From the NCBI GenBank assembly GCA_012840125.1, contig DULZ01000105.1, positions 1-47,671 on the forward strand: 47,671 nucleotides of DNA, in the 5' to 3' direction. Source of the DNA: Clostridia bacterium (GTDB lineage Bacteria > Bacillota > DULZ01). A program made the position numbers and the translations under genes. The first letter of the stretch is position 1. Each line of letters begins with the position of its first letter. Under the pieces are notes generated by a model. That model saw only the letters and a program-made list of their open reading frames with translations, searched no databases and had not been told where the DNA came from. Of the stretch, positions 17,743 to 26,980 are shown piece by piece.

Positions 17743-17771
17743 TTGACGGTATGTTATGAATTTGATATACT
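17743..17771 (+). promoter_or_regulatory. promoter for the ferredoxin
   Basis: TTGACG (17743-17748), 17-bp spacer, TATACT (17766-17771) with extended -10 TGA. The preceding gap (17590-17720) is strikingly G/C-rich and carries no gene that I can support. Confidence 0.7.
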
Positions 17772-17818
17772 ATTCACAGATTTTTCCGTCTAATTATAAC
17801 CACGGGAGGGCGACTGCG

Positions 17819-18031
17819 TTGGCCAGGGTTTATAAGTGGACTTATCGAATTGATCCGGAGAAGTGCATGACTTGTGCCACTTGTGAGTTGGAGTGCCGTG
17901 ACGGTGGCATTTACGTCTATGACAACTTGGTCTTTGCGATTAACGAAGAGAACTGCACCAGGTGTGCGCGCTGCTACAATGCTTGCCCGGTAGGAGCCGT
18001 GCTCCGGATTCCTAACGAGGCGGCTGTGTAG
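17819..18031 (+). CDS. 2x[4Fe-4S] ferredoxin (FixX-like)
   Basis: 70-aa ferredoxin with two complete cluster motifs, CMTCATCELEC and CTRCARCYNACP (each C-x2-C-x2-C-x3-C/P). The spacing and the RIDPEKC start resemble FixX-type and dicluster ferredoxins. TTG at 17819 is 8 nt from GGGAGGG; the longer frame starting at 17756 would begin upstream of the transcription start. Own promoter and terminator, so the redox partner cannot be inferred from neighbours. Confidence 0.88.
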   Translation: MARVYKWTYRIDPEKCMTCATCELECRDGGIYVYDNLVFAINEENCTRCARCYNACPVGAVLRIPNEAAV

Positions 18032-18066
18032 TTGAGACAACCTGCGAAATTTGTCGAAAAACTGGG

Positions 18067-18093
18067 ACCACAGCTATGCTGTGGTTTTTTGTT
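18067..18093 (+). terminator. rho-independent terminator after the ferredoxin
   Basis: 8-bp stem ACCACAGC / GCTGTGGT with a TAT loop and a T6 run. Confidence 0.9.
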
Positions 18094-18155
18094 TGTGCTA
18101 TACTTAACGTATAATAATAACTGTGGCTATAATTGCTGTACCGGTGGTGTAAAAA

Positions 18156-19289
18156 GTGTATCGAATTCCTGTTGATGCCCTGCAGCCGGGCATGAAAATC
18201 GCCAGAGCAGTTTTTACCAGCGACGGCCATGTTTTGATTAATCAGGGGGTTGTATTAAAGCAGAGTTATATCAATCACCTGCGCCGTTTTGGGATCGCGT
18301 CCGTTTATGTGGAAGATGCCCTGGCTTTGGATTTGGCCGCTGAAGACGTCATCGATGAAGCCACCCGGATTGAAGCCGTGAAAACGGTGCGGGATTTCTT
18401 CGTGAGCAGCCGCCAAAACGGGTCCGGGCGCTGCCTGATATCCACCCGGAAATTAGAGGAAACCGTCAACCACATCATTGAGGATTTGCTGAGCCAGAGA
18501 AATCTGATGGTGAACCTGCAGGATATCCGCGCCATGGACGACTACACCTTTGGCCATTCCGTCAACGTCTGCGTGCTGTCCCTGGTCGCCGGCATCGGCC
18601 TGGGCTTCTCCCGGACCCAGTTGATGCATCTGGGCATGGGTGCGTTAATGCACGACATAGGCAAACTGAAGATCCCGCCCAGTATCATGAATAAACCGGG
18701 CAAATTGACGGATGAAGAGTTTGCCGTCATGAAGCAGCATACCACCTTCGGTTATGAGCTGCTGCGGCACGAAGTGAGCCTGCTCACCGCCCACATAGCC
18801 TTAGAGCACCATGAAAGATTTGACGGCGCCGGTTATCCCAATCGGATCAGCGGCAACGATATCCACTTGTTTTCCCGCATTTGCAGCGTGGCTGACGTCT
18901 TTGACGCCCTCACTGCCGACCGGGTGTATCGAAAAGCTTATCCACCCCATGAAGCCTATGAGTACCTGGCTGCTTCAGGAGGAAGCCAGTTTGATTATCA
19001 CGTGGTAAATGCTTTCTTACGCAATGTGGCGGCTTACCCCACAGGGACCTGGGTGGAACTGAATACCAGGGAAATCGGGGTGGTCGTGGAGACAAAACCG
19101 GGCTTTGCCACCCGCCCCCTGGTACGCCTGTGCTTTGGCCCGGCGCCGGAACGGGAGCAGCTGCGCCAGCCGGAGGATGTGGATTTGACCCGTGTGCTGG
19201 ATCGCTTGATCACGCGAGTCGTGCCGCGGGAGGAAGTAGAAAAAACAGCCCGTAACTTGCCTCGATTAGACAGCCATGTGTTAAAATAA
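18156..19289 (+). CDS. HD-GYP domain cyclic-di-GMP phosphodiesterase
   Basis: 377-aa cytoplasmic signalling protein. The N-terminal part (to about residue 110) resembles the DUF3391-like leader of many HD-GYP proteins (VDALQPGMKIARAV, VLINQGVVL). The HD-GYP domain follows: FGHSVNVCVLSL, MHDIGK (His166-Asp167), LEHHERFDGAGYP (GYP at about 226-228) and VADVFDALTADRVYRKAY. The signature residues for c-di-GMP hydrolysis are all there. A C-terminal region of about 100 residues starting with GTWVELNTREIGVVV is the common PilZ-like or beta extension. GTG start 7 nt from GGTGGTG. No receiver domain, so the input signal is unknown. Confidence 0.92.
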   Translation: MYRIPVDALQPGMKIARAVFTSDGHVLINQGVVLKQSYINHLRRFGIASVYVEDALALDLAAEDVIDEATRIEAVKTVRDFFVSSRQNGSGRCLISTRKLEETVNHIIEDLLSQRNLMVNLQDIRAMDDYTFGHSVNVCVLSLVAGIGLGFSRTQLMHLGMGALMHDIGKLKIPPSIMNKPGKLTDEEFAVMKQHTTFGYELLRHEVSLLTAHIALEHHERFDGAGYPNRISGNDIHLFSRICSVADVFDALTADRVYRKAYPPHEAYEYLAASGGSQFDYHVVNAFLRNVAAYPTGTWVELNTREIGVVVETKPGFATRPLVRLCFGPAPEREQLRQPEDVDLTRVLDRLITRVVPREEVEKTARNLPRLDSHVLK

Positions 19290-19307
19290 TAGTTGAGGTG
19301 AAAAAAG

Positions 19308-19526
19308 ATGCCTACTTATGATTTTACCTGCAACAGCTGCAACCATAAATTCTCCGTTTTTACGTCCATCAGCGGCCGCAAGAACGTCAAGTGCCCGGAA
19401 TGTGGGAGCGGCGATGTCACCCAGCGCATGACCGGATTTCTCTATGCCAAGTCCGGTAGTAGTAACGGATCCGGTGGCTCTTCCGGTTGCTCCGGCGGCA
19501 GCTGCGCCGGTTGTTCCGGCTGTTAG
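19308..19526 (+). CDS. FmdB-like zinc-ribbon protein
   Basis: 72-aa FmdB family protein: MPTYDFTCNSCNHKFS and CPECGSGDV supply the two CxxC knuckles of a zinc ribbon; the tail is a low-complexity Gly/Ser/Cys stretch (SSGCSGGSCAGCSGC) as in other family members. FmdB was named as a putative regulator near formamidase/amidase genes, but the family's function is not established. It lies 18 bp after the HD-GYP gene, probably in the same transcript. Confidence 0.85.
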   Translation: MPTYDFTCNSCNHKFSVFTSISGRKNVKCPECGSGDVTQRMTGFLYAKSGSSNGSGGSSGCSGGSCAGCSGC

Positions 19527-19529
19527 TGC

Positions 19530-19731
19530 AGGGGCCTCCGGGGTATTGTTCACGGCAAGGAATATCTTGGAGGTCTTCCAGACTGTAGACATAATCGCAG
19601 GGCTGGGGAGCGAGGGAACTCATCCCCCAATAGGGCTCCCTGCACACGGCGATTGACGGCAAAGGCCAGCGAAGGAGTCTGTCAACAAGTTGAGAGGCCC
19701 CTAAGGAATACCTTAGAGGCCTCGTTTTTTT
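19530..19731 (+). ncRNA. candidate rod-shaped structured RNA (6S-like architecture)
   Basis: A 170-200-nt non-coding stretch that folds by eye into a nested rod: AGGGGCCTC (19530-19538) with GAGGCCCCT (19694-19702); CAGACT (19579-19584) with AGTCTG (19676-19681); AATCGC (19593-19598) with GCGATT (19649-19654); AGGG/CCCT and TGGGG/CCCCA inside. A large internal bubble and a terminal stem recall 6S RNA, but I cannot confirm sequence conservation. It begins right after fmdB and ends at a strong terminator, so it could also be a structured 3' UTR. The outer helix uses the same bases as the terminator's 5' arm. Confidence 0.35.
19694..19731 (+). terminator. rho-independent terminator
   Basis: GAGGCC-C-CTAAGG / CCTTAG-A-GGCCTC with an AATA loop and T7. 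Confidence 0.9.
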
Positions 19732-20023
19732 AGCTGCGGCCCAGTTGTTCGAATTGGTCCGTATGCTCTTGGGACCACTGGTCTAAGCGGTCCCGGTCTT
19801 GCCATTGGCGCCGGTCCCTGTTTCCTTCCTGGTCGTCAAGCAAGTTCTTGGCAAACCTAAGGGGCATCGAGACGGCTGTTTGGCCGATTTGGCTGATCTG
19901 TCGCAGCATCTTGCCGGAAGGATTATTCCGGTCGCCGGTCAGTTCCCGGGTCAACGCAAAAGGCAGGGTTGCCAGTTCTTCCGTGGCGTCAAGTCCTTGC
20001 TTGATGATGGAAATAATGGACAC
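19730..20023 (-). CDS. conserved-looking small hypothetical protein
   Basis: 97 aa, not recognised. The N-terminal half (MSIISIIKQGLDATEELATLPFALTREL) is amphipathic/hydrophobic; the C-terminal third is highly charged and Gln/Asp/Arg-rich (RDRRQWQDRDRLDQWSQEH). GTG start 6 nt from a clear GGAGGG on the minus strand supports it as a real gene. It lies alone between the terminator at 19694 and the branched-chain operon promoter. Confidence 0.6.
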   Translation of the reverse strand: MSIISIIKQGLDATEELATLPFALTRELTGDRNNPSGKMLRQISQIGQTAVSMPLRFAKNLLDDQEGNRDRRQWQDRDRLDQWSQEHTDQFEQLGRS

Positions 20024-20141
20024 ATGGATCCCTCCAAGACACTTTTTGCTTATTATGATCCTAAGCTTAAGCCGTTATGAGGGACAAAAAAGGTAAATGC
20101 AGGCAGGAACCCGGGGAATAGATCTTTTCTGTAAGTAACTA

Positions 20142-20170
20142 TTGACAGGGAATCTGTAAGCAACTATACT
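20142..20170 (+). promoter_or_regulatory. promoter of the branched-chain amino acid operon
   Basis: TTGACA (20142-20147), 17-bp spacer, TATACT (20165-20170). Two near-identical 15-mers, TCTGTAAGTAACTAT (20128-20142) and TCTGTAAGCAACTAT (20153-20167), overlap the -35 and -10 with a 25-bp period. Confidence 0.8.
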
Positions 20171-20176
20171 ATTATT

Positions 20177-20480
20177 CAAAATCATTTGCCGAAGCGTATA
20201 AAAATGCAATTCGAAAAAGCAATGACGGGGGCCATGCCAATTAAATGTCTCAGGTCACAGAGAGCCGGGGCAGGTGGGAGCCGGTACCGGGCTTTAGTTG
20301 GAATCTCTCCTCGTAGCTGCTTTGGTGAACGGCACAGGGTGCCCAGTAATCAAAGACGGTGTGCGCGACCGTTATTTCGCGACAACGAGTTGGCTGTTTC
20401 ATGCAGCAAACAGGGTGGTACCGCGGGAACCAGTGCCTCTCGTCCCTGGTAGTGATTGCCAGGGACGAGGGGTTTTTTTA
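20177..20480 (+). promoter_or_regulatory. T-box leader, probably leucine-specific (CUC specifier)
   Basis: tRNA-sensing leader of the ilv-leu operon. The T-box sequence AGGGTGGTACCGCGG is at 20412-20426, followed by a terminator (TCGTCCCTGG 20440-20449 with CCAGGGACGA 20459-20468, then T7). Stem I can be drawn: AAAGCA with TGCTTT, ACGGGG with CCTCGT, CCAATT with AGTTGG. This leaves the specifier bulge AATCTCT at 20302-20308, in which CTC (Leu) at 20305-20307 is the best-placed codon; ATC (Ile) at 20303 is the alternative. Uncharged tRNA would stabilise the antiterminator and switch on all ten downstream genes. Confidence 0.93.
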
Positions 20481-20530
20481 TTCTTCGTCCTGTAATAAAT
20501 GTGCAATAAATAATTAAGGAGGGGCCATGC

Positions 20531-21418
20531 ATGAGTTTAATCATTTACCTGGACGGCAAATACGTTCCCGAAGAGGAAGCGAAGTTATCGGTTTTTGACC
20601 ACGGGGTACTGTACGGGGACGGCGTATTCGAAGGGATCCGGGCTTATCACGGCCGCGTTTTCAAGCTCCGGGAGCACCTGGTCCGGCTCTATGAATCTGC
20701 CCGCACCATTAACCTGAACATATGGCTATCCCTGGAGGAAATGCAGGAGGTTGTGCTGGAAACCCTGCGCCGCAATAACCTTAGGGATGGGTACATTCGC
20801 CTGGTGGTAACCCGGGGCAAGGGGGATTTAGGTTTAGATCCCAGGAACTGCCCGAAGGCCAGCATTTTCTGCATTGCCGCCAGCATCAAACTGTATCCGG
20901 AAGAGATGTACCAAAACGGCTTGGAAATCGTGACGGTGGCCACCCGGCGCAATATTCCGGAGGCCTGCAATCCCCAAGTGAAATCCTTGAACTACTTGAA
21001 TAACATTTACGCCAAGATCGAGGCGGCCCAAGCCGGGGTAGCGGAAGCCTTAATGCTCAATCAGGAAGGCTTCGTGGTGGAGGCCACCGGGGACAACATT
21101 TTCCTGGTGAAAAACGGCAAGCTCATCACCCCGCCGCCCTACCTGGGACTGTTGAAAGGCATTACCAGGGATACGGTCATGGAACTGGCCCGGGAAATGG
21201 GAATTGAGGTGGAGGAAGCGGTCTTTACCCGCAATGAAGTGTACAATGCCGACGAGGTCTTCCTGACCGGCACGGCGGCGGAACTGATTCCGGTGGTGAA
21301 AGTAGACAGCCGGGTCATAGGCGACGGCAAACCGGGACCGGTCTTTGCCAGACTGCTGGAGGCTTACCGGGAACTGACGAAGATCAACGGACCGAAAATT
21401 TACCCCGATGAGGAGTGA
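20531..21418 (+). CDS. ilvE: branched-chain amino acid aminotransferase
   Basis: 295-aa fold type IV PLP enzyme that makes the last step to Val, Leu and Ile with glutamate. Motifs: [40 protein letters not shown] with the PLP lysine, [19 protein letters not shown] and [17 protein letters not shown] at 20531 is preceded by AAGGAGGGG. First gene after the T-box terminator. Confidence 0.95.
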   Translation: MSLIIYLDGKYVPEEEAKLSVFDHGVLYGDGVFEGIRAYHGRVFKLREHLVRLYESARTINLNIWLSLEEMQEVVLETLRRNNLRDGYIRLVVTRGKGDLGLDPRNCPKASIFCIAASIKLYPEEMYQNGLEIVTVATRRNIPEACNPQVKSLNYLNNIYAKIEAAQAGVAEALMLNQEGFVVEATGDNIFLVKNGKLITPPPYLGLLKGITRDTVMELAREMGIEVEEAVFTRNEVYNADEVFLTGTAAELIPVVKVDSRVIGDGKPGPVFARLLEAYRELTKINGPKIYPDEE

Positions 21419-21423
21419 GAAAC

Positions 21424-23085
21424 GTGCCAAGCAAAACCATGAAGGAGGGCCTGGAAAAGGCACCCCACCGTTCTTTGTTAAAAGCCCTAGGCTTAACTGA
21501 CGCGGAAATCCGCCGGCCCCTGGTCGGCATTGTGAATTCCTTTAATGAGGTGGTCCCCGGGCACATGCACCTGCGGCAAATCAGTGACGCGGTGAAGGCG
21601 GGAGTGAGGATGGCCGGGGGTACTCCTTTGGAGTTTCCCACCATCGCCGTGTGCGACGGGATTGCCATGAACCACGAGGGGATGCGGTATTCCCTGGCTT
21701 CCCGGGAACTGATCGCCGATACGATTGAAATCATGGCCAAAGCCCATGCCTTTGACGCCCTGGTGTTTATTCCCAACTGCGATAAGAACGTACCCGGCAT
21801 GTTGATGGCTGCCGCCAGGCTGAACCTGCCTGCCGTCTTTGTCAGCGGCGGTCCCATGCTGCCCGGCGAACACCGGGGGCAGAAATTAACCTTAAACAGC
21901 ATGTTTGAAGCCGTGGGCCGGGTGGCGGCCGGCACCATGACCATGGAGGAACTCCAGGAAATAGAAGATGCCGCCTGTCCCACCTGCGGCTCCTGTGCCG
22001 GCATGTTTACCGCCAATTCCATGAACTGTTTGACGGAAGTGCTGGGCATGGGTCTGCCGGGCAACGGCACCGTGCCGGCGGTTTATTCCGCCAGGCTCCG
22101 GCTGGCTAAAGTAGCCGGCATGAAAGTGATGGAACTGTTGGCCCGGGATATCAGGCCTTTAGATATTATGAAGCCGGAAGCTTTTGGGAATGCTTTGGCC
22201 GTGGATATGGCCATGGGCTGTTCCACCAATACGGCCCTGCACTTGCCTGCCATTGCCCGGGAAATCGGCATGAAGCTGGATTTAAGTCTCATCAATGAAA
22301 TCAGTCAAAAGACGCCGCACTTGTGCAAACTGTCCCCCGCCGGGGAAGCGACCATGGACGACTTGGACCGGGCCGGCGGTGTGCCAGCCGTCATGAAGGA
22401 ATTGGCGGATCACGGCCTTTTGGACGACAGTTTAATGACGGTTACCGGCCAAACCATCCGGGAGAATTTGAAAGATGTGGCCGTGTTGGACCGGTCCGTT
22501 ATCCGGTCCGTAGAGGATCCCTACAGCCGCGACGGCGGCTTGGCGGTGCTGTGGGGCAATCTCGCCCCTGACGGAGCCATTGTGAAAAAGGCTGCCGTGG
22601 CTCCGGCCATGCTGGTCCATGAAGGACCCGCCCGGGTCTTTGATGCCGAAGAGGAAGCCGTTGCCGCCATTCTGGGTAAGAAAATCCAGCCCGGCGATGT
22701 AGTCGTGATCCGGTATGAAGGGCCGAAAGGCGGTCCCGGCATGCGGGAAATGCTGACCCCCACTTCCGCTTTGTGCGGCATGGGATTGGATGATAAAGTG
22801 GCTCTCATTACCGACGGTCGTTTCTCCGGCGCCAGCCGGGGCGCAGCCATCGGCCATGTCTCGCCGGAGGCCGCTTTGGGAGGTCCCATTGGGTTGCTCC
22901 AAGACGGGGACCGGATCAAAATTGATATTCCTAACCATTCTCTCCAGGTGTTACTTGACGAAGCGGAACTGGCAGCCAGGCGGGCCAATTGGCAAGCGCC
23001 TGCGCCTCGGATTAAGAGGGGCTACATGGCCAGATATGCCAATACGGTGACTTCCGCGAGTACGGGGGCGATTGTAGATGGCTAA
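21424..23085 (+). CDS. ilvD: dihydroxy-acid dehydratase
   Basis: 553-aa Fe-S enzyme that dehydrates dihydroxy-isovalerate and dihydroxy-methylvalerate to the 2-keto acids. Cluster Cys are visible in [12 protein letters not shown] and [16 protein letters not shown]; the C-terminal [18 protein letters not shown] is diagnostic. GTG at 21424 is 8 nt from the AGGAG that lies inside the end of ilvE; the frame is also open from a GTG at 21415. Overlaps ilvB by 8 bases. Confidence 0.96.
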   Translation: MPSKTMKEGLEKAPHRSLLKALGLTDAEIRRPLVGIVNSFNEVVPGHMHLRQISDAVKAGVRMAGGTPLEFPTIAVCDGIAMNHEGMRYSLASRELIADTIEIMAKAHAFDALVFIPNCDKNVPGMLMAAARLNLPAVFVSGGPMLPGEHRGQKLTLNSMFEAVGRVAAGTMTMEELQEIEDAACPTCGSCAGMFTANSMNCLTEVLGMGLPGNGTVPAVYSARLRLAKVAGMKVMELLARDIRPLDIMKPEAFGNALAVDMAMGCSTNTALHLPAIAREIGMKLDLSLINEISQKTPHLCKLSPAGEATMDDLDRAGGVPAVMKELADHGLLDDSLMTVTGQTIRENLKDVAVLDRSVIRSVEDPYSRDGGLAVLWGNLAPDGAIVKKAAVAPAMLVHEGPARVFDAEEEAVAAILGKKIQPGDVVVIRYEGPKGGPGMREMLTPTSALCGMGLDDKVALITDGRFSGASRGAAIGHVSPEAALGGPIGLLQDGDRIKIDIPNHSLQVLLDEAELAARRANWQAPAPRIKRGYMARYANTVTSASTGAIVDG

Positions 23086-24763
23086 GAAGTTAACAGGAGC
23101 GCAAATCCTGTTGGAAGCTCTGCAGAGGGAAGGGGTGGACACCATTTTCGGTTACCCCGGCGGAGCTGTCCTACCAATCTATGATGCTTTGTTTAATACA
23201 CCGTCCATCCGGCATGTCCTGGTGCGGCATGAACAAGGGGCGGTGCATGCCGCCGACGGTTATGCCCGTTCCACCGGTAAACCCGGGGTGGTCTTTGCCA
23301 CCTCGGGCCCCGGGGCGACGAACCTGGTTACCGGCATCGCTACCGCCTATATGGACTCGGTGCCCCTGGTGGCGGTGACGGGCCAGGTGGCGCTCAGTCT
23401 CCTGGGCCGGGACTCTTTCCAGGAAGCCGACATTACCGGCATTACCTTGCCGATCACGAAATACAACTACCTGGTGAAGGATCCCAACGAATTAGCCTAT
23501 GTGATTCACGAGGCTTTTTATGTAGCTACTTCCGGGCGCCCCGGACCGGTGTTAATCGATATCCCCAAGGATGTCCAGGCGGCGCTGGTGCCCTTTGATG
23601 AGTACCCGCCGCGGGAGCTGGAATTACCGGGCTACCAGTTGACGGAAAATCACTTGGAAGAAAAGCTGGCGACCATTTTGGGAGAACTGGCCGAGGCGGA
23701 AAAGCCGGTCATCTTCGCCGGCGGCGGCGTGATTAAATCCGGTGCCGCCGGGGAGCTCATGGCTTTGGCGGAAAAGACCAACATCCCCGTGGCGTACAGC
23801 CTGATGGGCAAAGGGGCTTTTCCGGACAATCATCCCTTGTGCCTCGGGATGGTTGGCATGCACGGCTTGGCCCATACTAACTATGCCTTTACCGAATGTG
23901 ACTTCTTGCTAGGGCTGGGAGTTAGGTTTAGCGACCGGGTCACGGGAAAACTGGATGAATTCTGCCCGCGGGCGACCATCGTCCATGTGGATATTGACCC
24001 GGCGGAAATCAACAAGAACATCCGTGCCCATTATCCCGTAATCGGGGATATTAAGAATGTTTTGAAAATCATGCTGCCGCTGTTAGAAAAATTCACCTTC
24101 AAGGACTTTACCCCTTGGCATGAAAAAATTGCCGCATGGAAACAACAATACCCCCTCCGGTATGAGAATAAAGGGTTGAAACCGCAGTATATTATACAGC
24201 AGATCAACGAGTTGACTAACGGTGAAGCTTTCATTACCACCGAAGTAGGGCAAAACCAGATGTGGGCGGCCCAGTACTACCGGGCCACCAGGCCCAGGAG
24301 CTTTATCTCCTCCGGAGGTTTAGGCACCATGGGCTACGGCTTGCCGGCGGCCGTCGGCGTGCAAATCGCCCACCCGGATGCGGTGGTGGTGAATATCTCC
24401 GGGGACGGCAGCTTCCAGATGAACGTGCAGGAACTGGCTACCGCCGTCCAAAATGAGCTGCCCATCAACGTCGTGATTCTAAATAACGGCTATTTAGGCA
24501 TGGTACGCCAGTGGCAGGAGATGTTCCTGGACCGCCGCTACTCTCATGTGGATATTACCTTCGGTCCCGATTTTGTCAAACTGGCGGAAGCCTACGGGGC
24601 CGTGGGCCTGCGGGTGGAGCGGCCGGAGGATGTGCGCCCTGCCTTGGAAGAGGCCCTCAAATCGAAGCGGACCTATGTCATTGACTGCATTGTAGAGCGG
24701 GAAGAAAACGTGTTACCCATGGTACCCGCCGGAAGTGCCATTCACAACATGTTAGGGAGGTAA
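23078..24763 (+). CDS. ilvB: acetolactate synthase large subunit, copy 1
   Basis: 561-aa ThDP/FAD enzyme that condenses two pyruvates to acetolactate, or pyruvate with 2-ketobutyrate. Motifs: [32 protein letters not shown] (with the ThDP-activating Glu), [20 protein letters not shown], and the ThDP-binding [17 protein letters not shown] with [12 protein letters not shown]. Coupled to ilvD by overlap and followed after 4 bp by its regulatory subunit. A second large subunit gene lies on the other side of ilvN. Confidence 0.95.
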   Translation: MAKKLTGAQILLEALQREGVDTIFGYPGGAVLPIYDALFNTPSIRHVLVRHEQGAVHAADGYARSTGKPGVVFATSGPGATNLVTGIATAYMDSVPLVAVTGQVALSLLGRDSFQEADITGITLPITKYNYLVKDPNELAYVIHEAFYVATSGRPGPVLIDIPKDVQAALVPFDEYPPRELELPGYQLTENHLEEKLATILGELAEAEKPVIFAGGGVIKSGAAGELMALAEKTNIPVAYSLMGKGAFPDNHPLCLGMVGMHGLAHTNYAFTECDFLLGLGVRFSDRVTGKLDEFCPRATIVHVDIDPAEINKNIRAHYPVIGDIKNVLKIMLPLLEKFTFKDFTPWHEKIAAWKQQYPLRYENKGLKPQYIIQQINELTNGEAFITTEVGQNQMWAAQYYRATRPRSFISSGGLGTMGYGLPAAVGVQIAHPDAVVVNISGDGSFQMNVQELATAVQNELPINVVILNNGYLGMVRQWQEMFLDRRYSHVDITFGPDFVKLAEAYGAVGLRVERPEDVRPALEEALKSKRTYVIDCIVEREENVLPMVPAGSAIHNMLGR

Positions 24764-24767
24764 TGGC

Positions 24768-25262
24768 ATGAAGCATACCCTGTCAGTCTTGGTGGAAAAT
24801 AAGCCCGGGGTCCTGACCAGGATCGCCGGATTATTTGCCCGCCGGGGATACAACATCGACAGCTTAGCCGTCGGGCGTACGGAGGATCCGGCGGTGTCCA
24901 GAATGACCATCGTGGTTGACGGCGACGAGCGGGTCATTGAGCAGGTGACGAAACAGCTGAACAAGCTGGTGGATGTCATCAAGCTGACTGACATGACCAA
25001 CGAGGAATATGTGGACCGGGAATTAATCCTGATCAAAGTGCATGCAGACCCGACCACCCGGGCCGAGATCATGCAGATCGTGGATATTTTCCGGGCGAGG
25101 ATCGTGGATATCGGGCGTAACAGCTTGATCATTGAATGTACCGGCGACGCAGGCAAGATTAACGCCATCGAAAGTGCCCTCAGGCCTTTCGGGGTGCGGG
25201 AACTGGTACGGACCGGAAGAATTGCTCTGGCGCGCGGATCAAAACACAAGAACGGCAGTTGA
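24768..25262 (+). CDS. ilvN: acetolactate synthase regulatory (small) subunit
   Basis: 164-aa IlvH/IlvN type subunit: N-terminal ACT domain ([36 protein letters not shown]) that binds valine for feedback inhibition, then the C-terminal half with [12 protein letters not shown] and [22 protein letters not shown]. Normal length. Placed between two ilvB genes; it could serve either or both catalytic subunits. Confidence 0.95.
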   Translation: MKHTLSVLVENKPGVLTRIAGLFARRGYNIDSLAVGRTEDPAVSRMTIVVDGDERVIEQVTKQLNKLVDVIKLTDMTNEEYVDRELILIKVHADPTTRAEIMQIVDIFRARIVDIGRNSLIIECTGDAGKINAIESALRPFGVRELVRTGRIALARGSKHKNGS

Positions 25263-25284
25263 TTCCCGAAAAGGAGGGTTAGGT

Positions 25285-26973
25285 TTGAGTATCACAGGTG
25301 CCAAGGCATTGATTAAGAGCCTGGAAGCGGAAGGAGTCGAAATAGTTTTCGGCTATCCGGGGGGAGCTGTCCTTTCCATCTACGATGCCCTGCGGGAATC
25401 TTCCATTCGACACGTGCTGGTGCGGCAGGAACAGGCCGCCGTCCACGCGGCCAGCGGTTATGCCCGGGTGACCGGTCGTCCGGGGGTGTGCCTGGCTACT
25501 TCCGGACCCGGGGCTACCAATTTGGTGACCGGCATAGCCACCGCCTACATGGACTCCATTCCCATTATCGCCATCACCGGCCAGGTGGCCACCAGCATGG
25601 TGGGAACCGACGCTTTCCAGGAAGTTGATATCTTCGGCATTACCATGCCGATTACCAAGCATAACTATTTAGTGCAAAGAGCCGAGGACTTACCGCGGGT
25701 TGTGCGGGAGGCGTTTCACATCGCCAGTACCGGCCGGCCCGGCCCGGTCTTAATTGACATTCCCAGGGATGTGTCCGGCGGCCTGTTGGAGGAATACGCG
25801 CCGGTAACGCGAGTGGAACTGCGTGGCTACAAGCCCACCTACCGCGGCCACCCCGCTCAGGTGCGCAACCTGGCCCAGTTGATCAAGGATGCCCAAAGGC
25901 CGCTCATCTATGCGGGCGGGGGCGTGCTGCGGTCAGGCGCTCATGAGGAACTGCTGAAATTGGCTGAGCTCATCAGCGCTCCTGTCACCACCACCCTGCA
26001 GGGGATCGGGGCTTTCCCGGAAAATCATCCCCTGTCATTGGGGATGCTGGGCATGCACGGTACTCCCTATGCCAACTTGGCCGTGCAGCAGTGTGACCTG
26101 TTAATCGGGCTGGGAGTGCGGTTTGACGACCGGGTGACCCTGGCGGTGCAGAAATTTGCTCCCCAAGCCAAAATCGTGCACGTGGATGTGGACCCGGCCG
26201 AGATCGGGAAAAACGTGGTAACAGATCTTCCCATCGTGGGCGACATTCGCCTCGTACTGGAGGACCTGCTGGGCTTGCTCAGCAAAAAGGAATGCCCGGA
26301 GTGGGTGGAGGAAATCCACCGGCTGAAAAAAGAACACCCGTTATACTACGGCAATCCCCAGGAGGGGCTTAAGCCGCAATACGTATTGGAAAAACTTGGT
26401 GAGATGCTGAGAGAGGAAGAAGCCATCGTTACCTCTGATGTGGGGCAGCATCAAATGTGGGCGGCCCAGTACTGCAAGTTTCTACGGCCCAATACCTTCT
26501 TGACCACCGGTGGATTAGGCACCATGGGCTACGGGTTCCCCGCCGCCGTGGGAGCGCAGATTGCCAATCCCAAGGCCAAGGTGGTGGCCGTGACCGGTGA
26601 CGGGAGTTTTCAAATGCACATGGCCGAATTAGGCACGGCGACGGAAAACCGGCTTCCCATCAAAATCCTCCTGTTCAATAACAGCTATTTGGGCATGGTG
26701 AAGCAGCTGCAGCACTTCTTTGTCGGAGGCCGCTACGCCGGGGTGGAGTTCCACGGCAACCCGGATTTTGTGAAGCTGGTCAGCGCTTATGACAACGCTT
26801 GCGGCTACCGGATCACGTCCCCCGGGGATGTGGAACCGGTGCTTAAAGAAGCCCTGCAAAACGACAAGCTGACCTTGATTGAATGCGTGATCAGCGATAA
26901 TGAATGGGTCTATCCCATCGTACCAAACGACAAGGGGTTGGATGAAATGATCCAGTTTCCCAGGGAGGAATAG
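25285..26973 (+). CDS. ilvB: acetolactate synthase large subunit, copy 2
   Basis: 562-aa second acetolactate synthase catalytic subunit, clearly diverged from copy 1 but with the same ThDP and FAD motifs: [73 protein letters not shown] at 25285 is 7 nt from AAAGGAGGG and yields (M)[18 protein letters not shown]; the longer open frame overlaps ilvN and is not used. It occupies the place where ilvC (ketol-acid reductoisomerase) is found in many related operons. The two copies may differ in substrate preference or valine sensitivity; this is inference. Confidence 0.95.
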   Translation: MSITGAKALIKSLEAEGVEIVFGYPGGAVLSIYDALRESSIRHVLVRQEQAAVHAASGYARVTGRPGVCLATSGPGATNLVTGIATAYMDSIPIIAITGQVATSMVGTDAFQEVDIFGITMPITKHNYLVQRAEDLPRVVREAFHIASTGRPGPVLIDIPRDVSGGLLEEYAPVTRVELRGYKPTYRGHPAQVRNLAQLIKDAQRPLIYAGGGVLRSGAHEELLKLAELISAPVTTTLQGIGAFPENHPLSLGMLGMHGTPYANLAVQQCDLLIGLGVRFDDRVTLAVQKFAPQAKIVHVDVDPAEIGKNVVTDLPIVGDIRLVLEDLLGLLSKKECPEWVEEIHRLKKEHPLYYGNPQEGLKPQYVLEKLGEMLREEEAIVTSDVGQHQMWAAQYCKFLRPNTFLTTGGLGTMGYGFPAAVGAQIANPKAKVVAVTGDGSFQMHMAELGTATENRLPIKILLFNNSYLGMVKQLQHFFVGGRYAGVEFHGNPDFVKLVSAYDNACGYRITSPGDVEPVLKEALQNDKLTLIECVISDNEWVYPIVPNDKGLDEMIQFPREE

Positions 26974-26980
26974 AGTCAGG

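Noticed and set aside
19444-19656. 70-aa open frame after fmdB
   Set aside because: It starts inside fmdB in another frame, is a low-complexity Val/Pro/Ala string at first, and covers the candidate structured RNA; no ribosome site.
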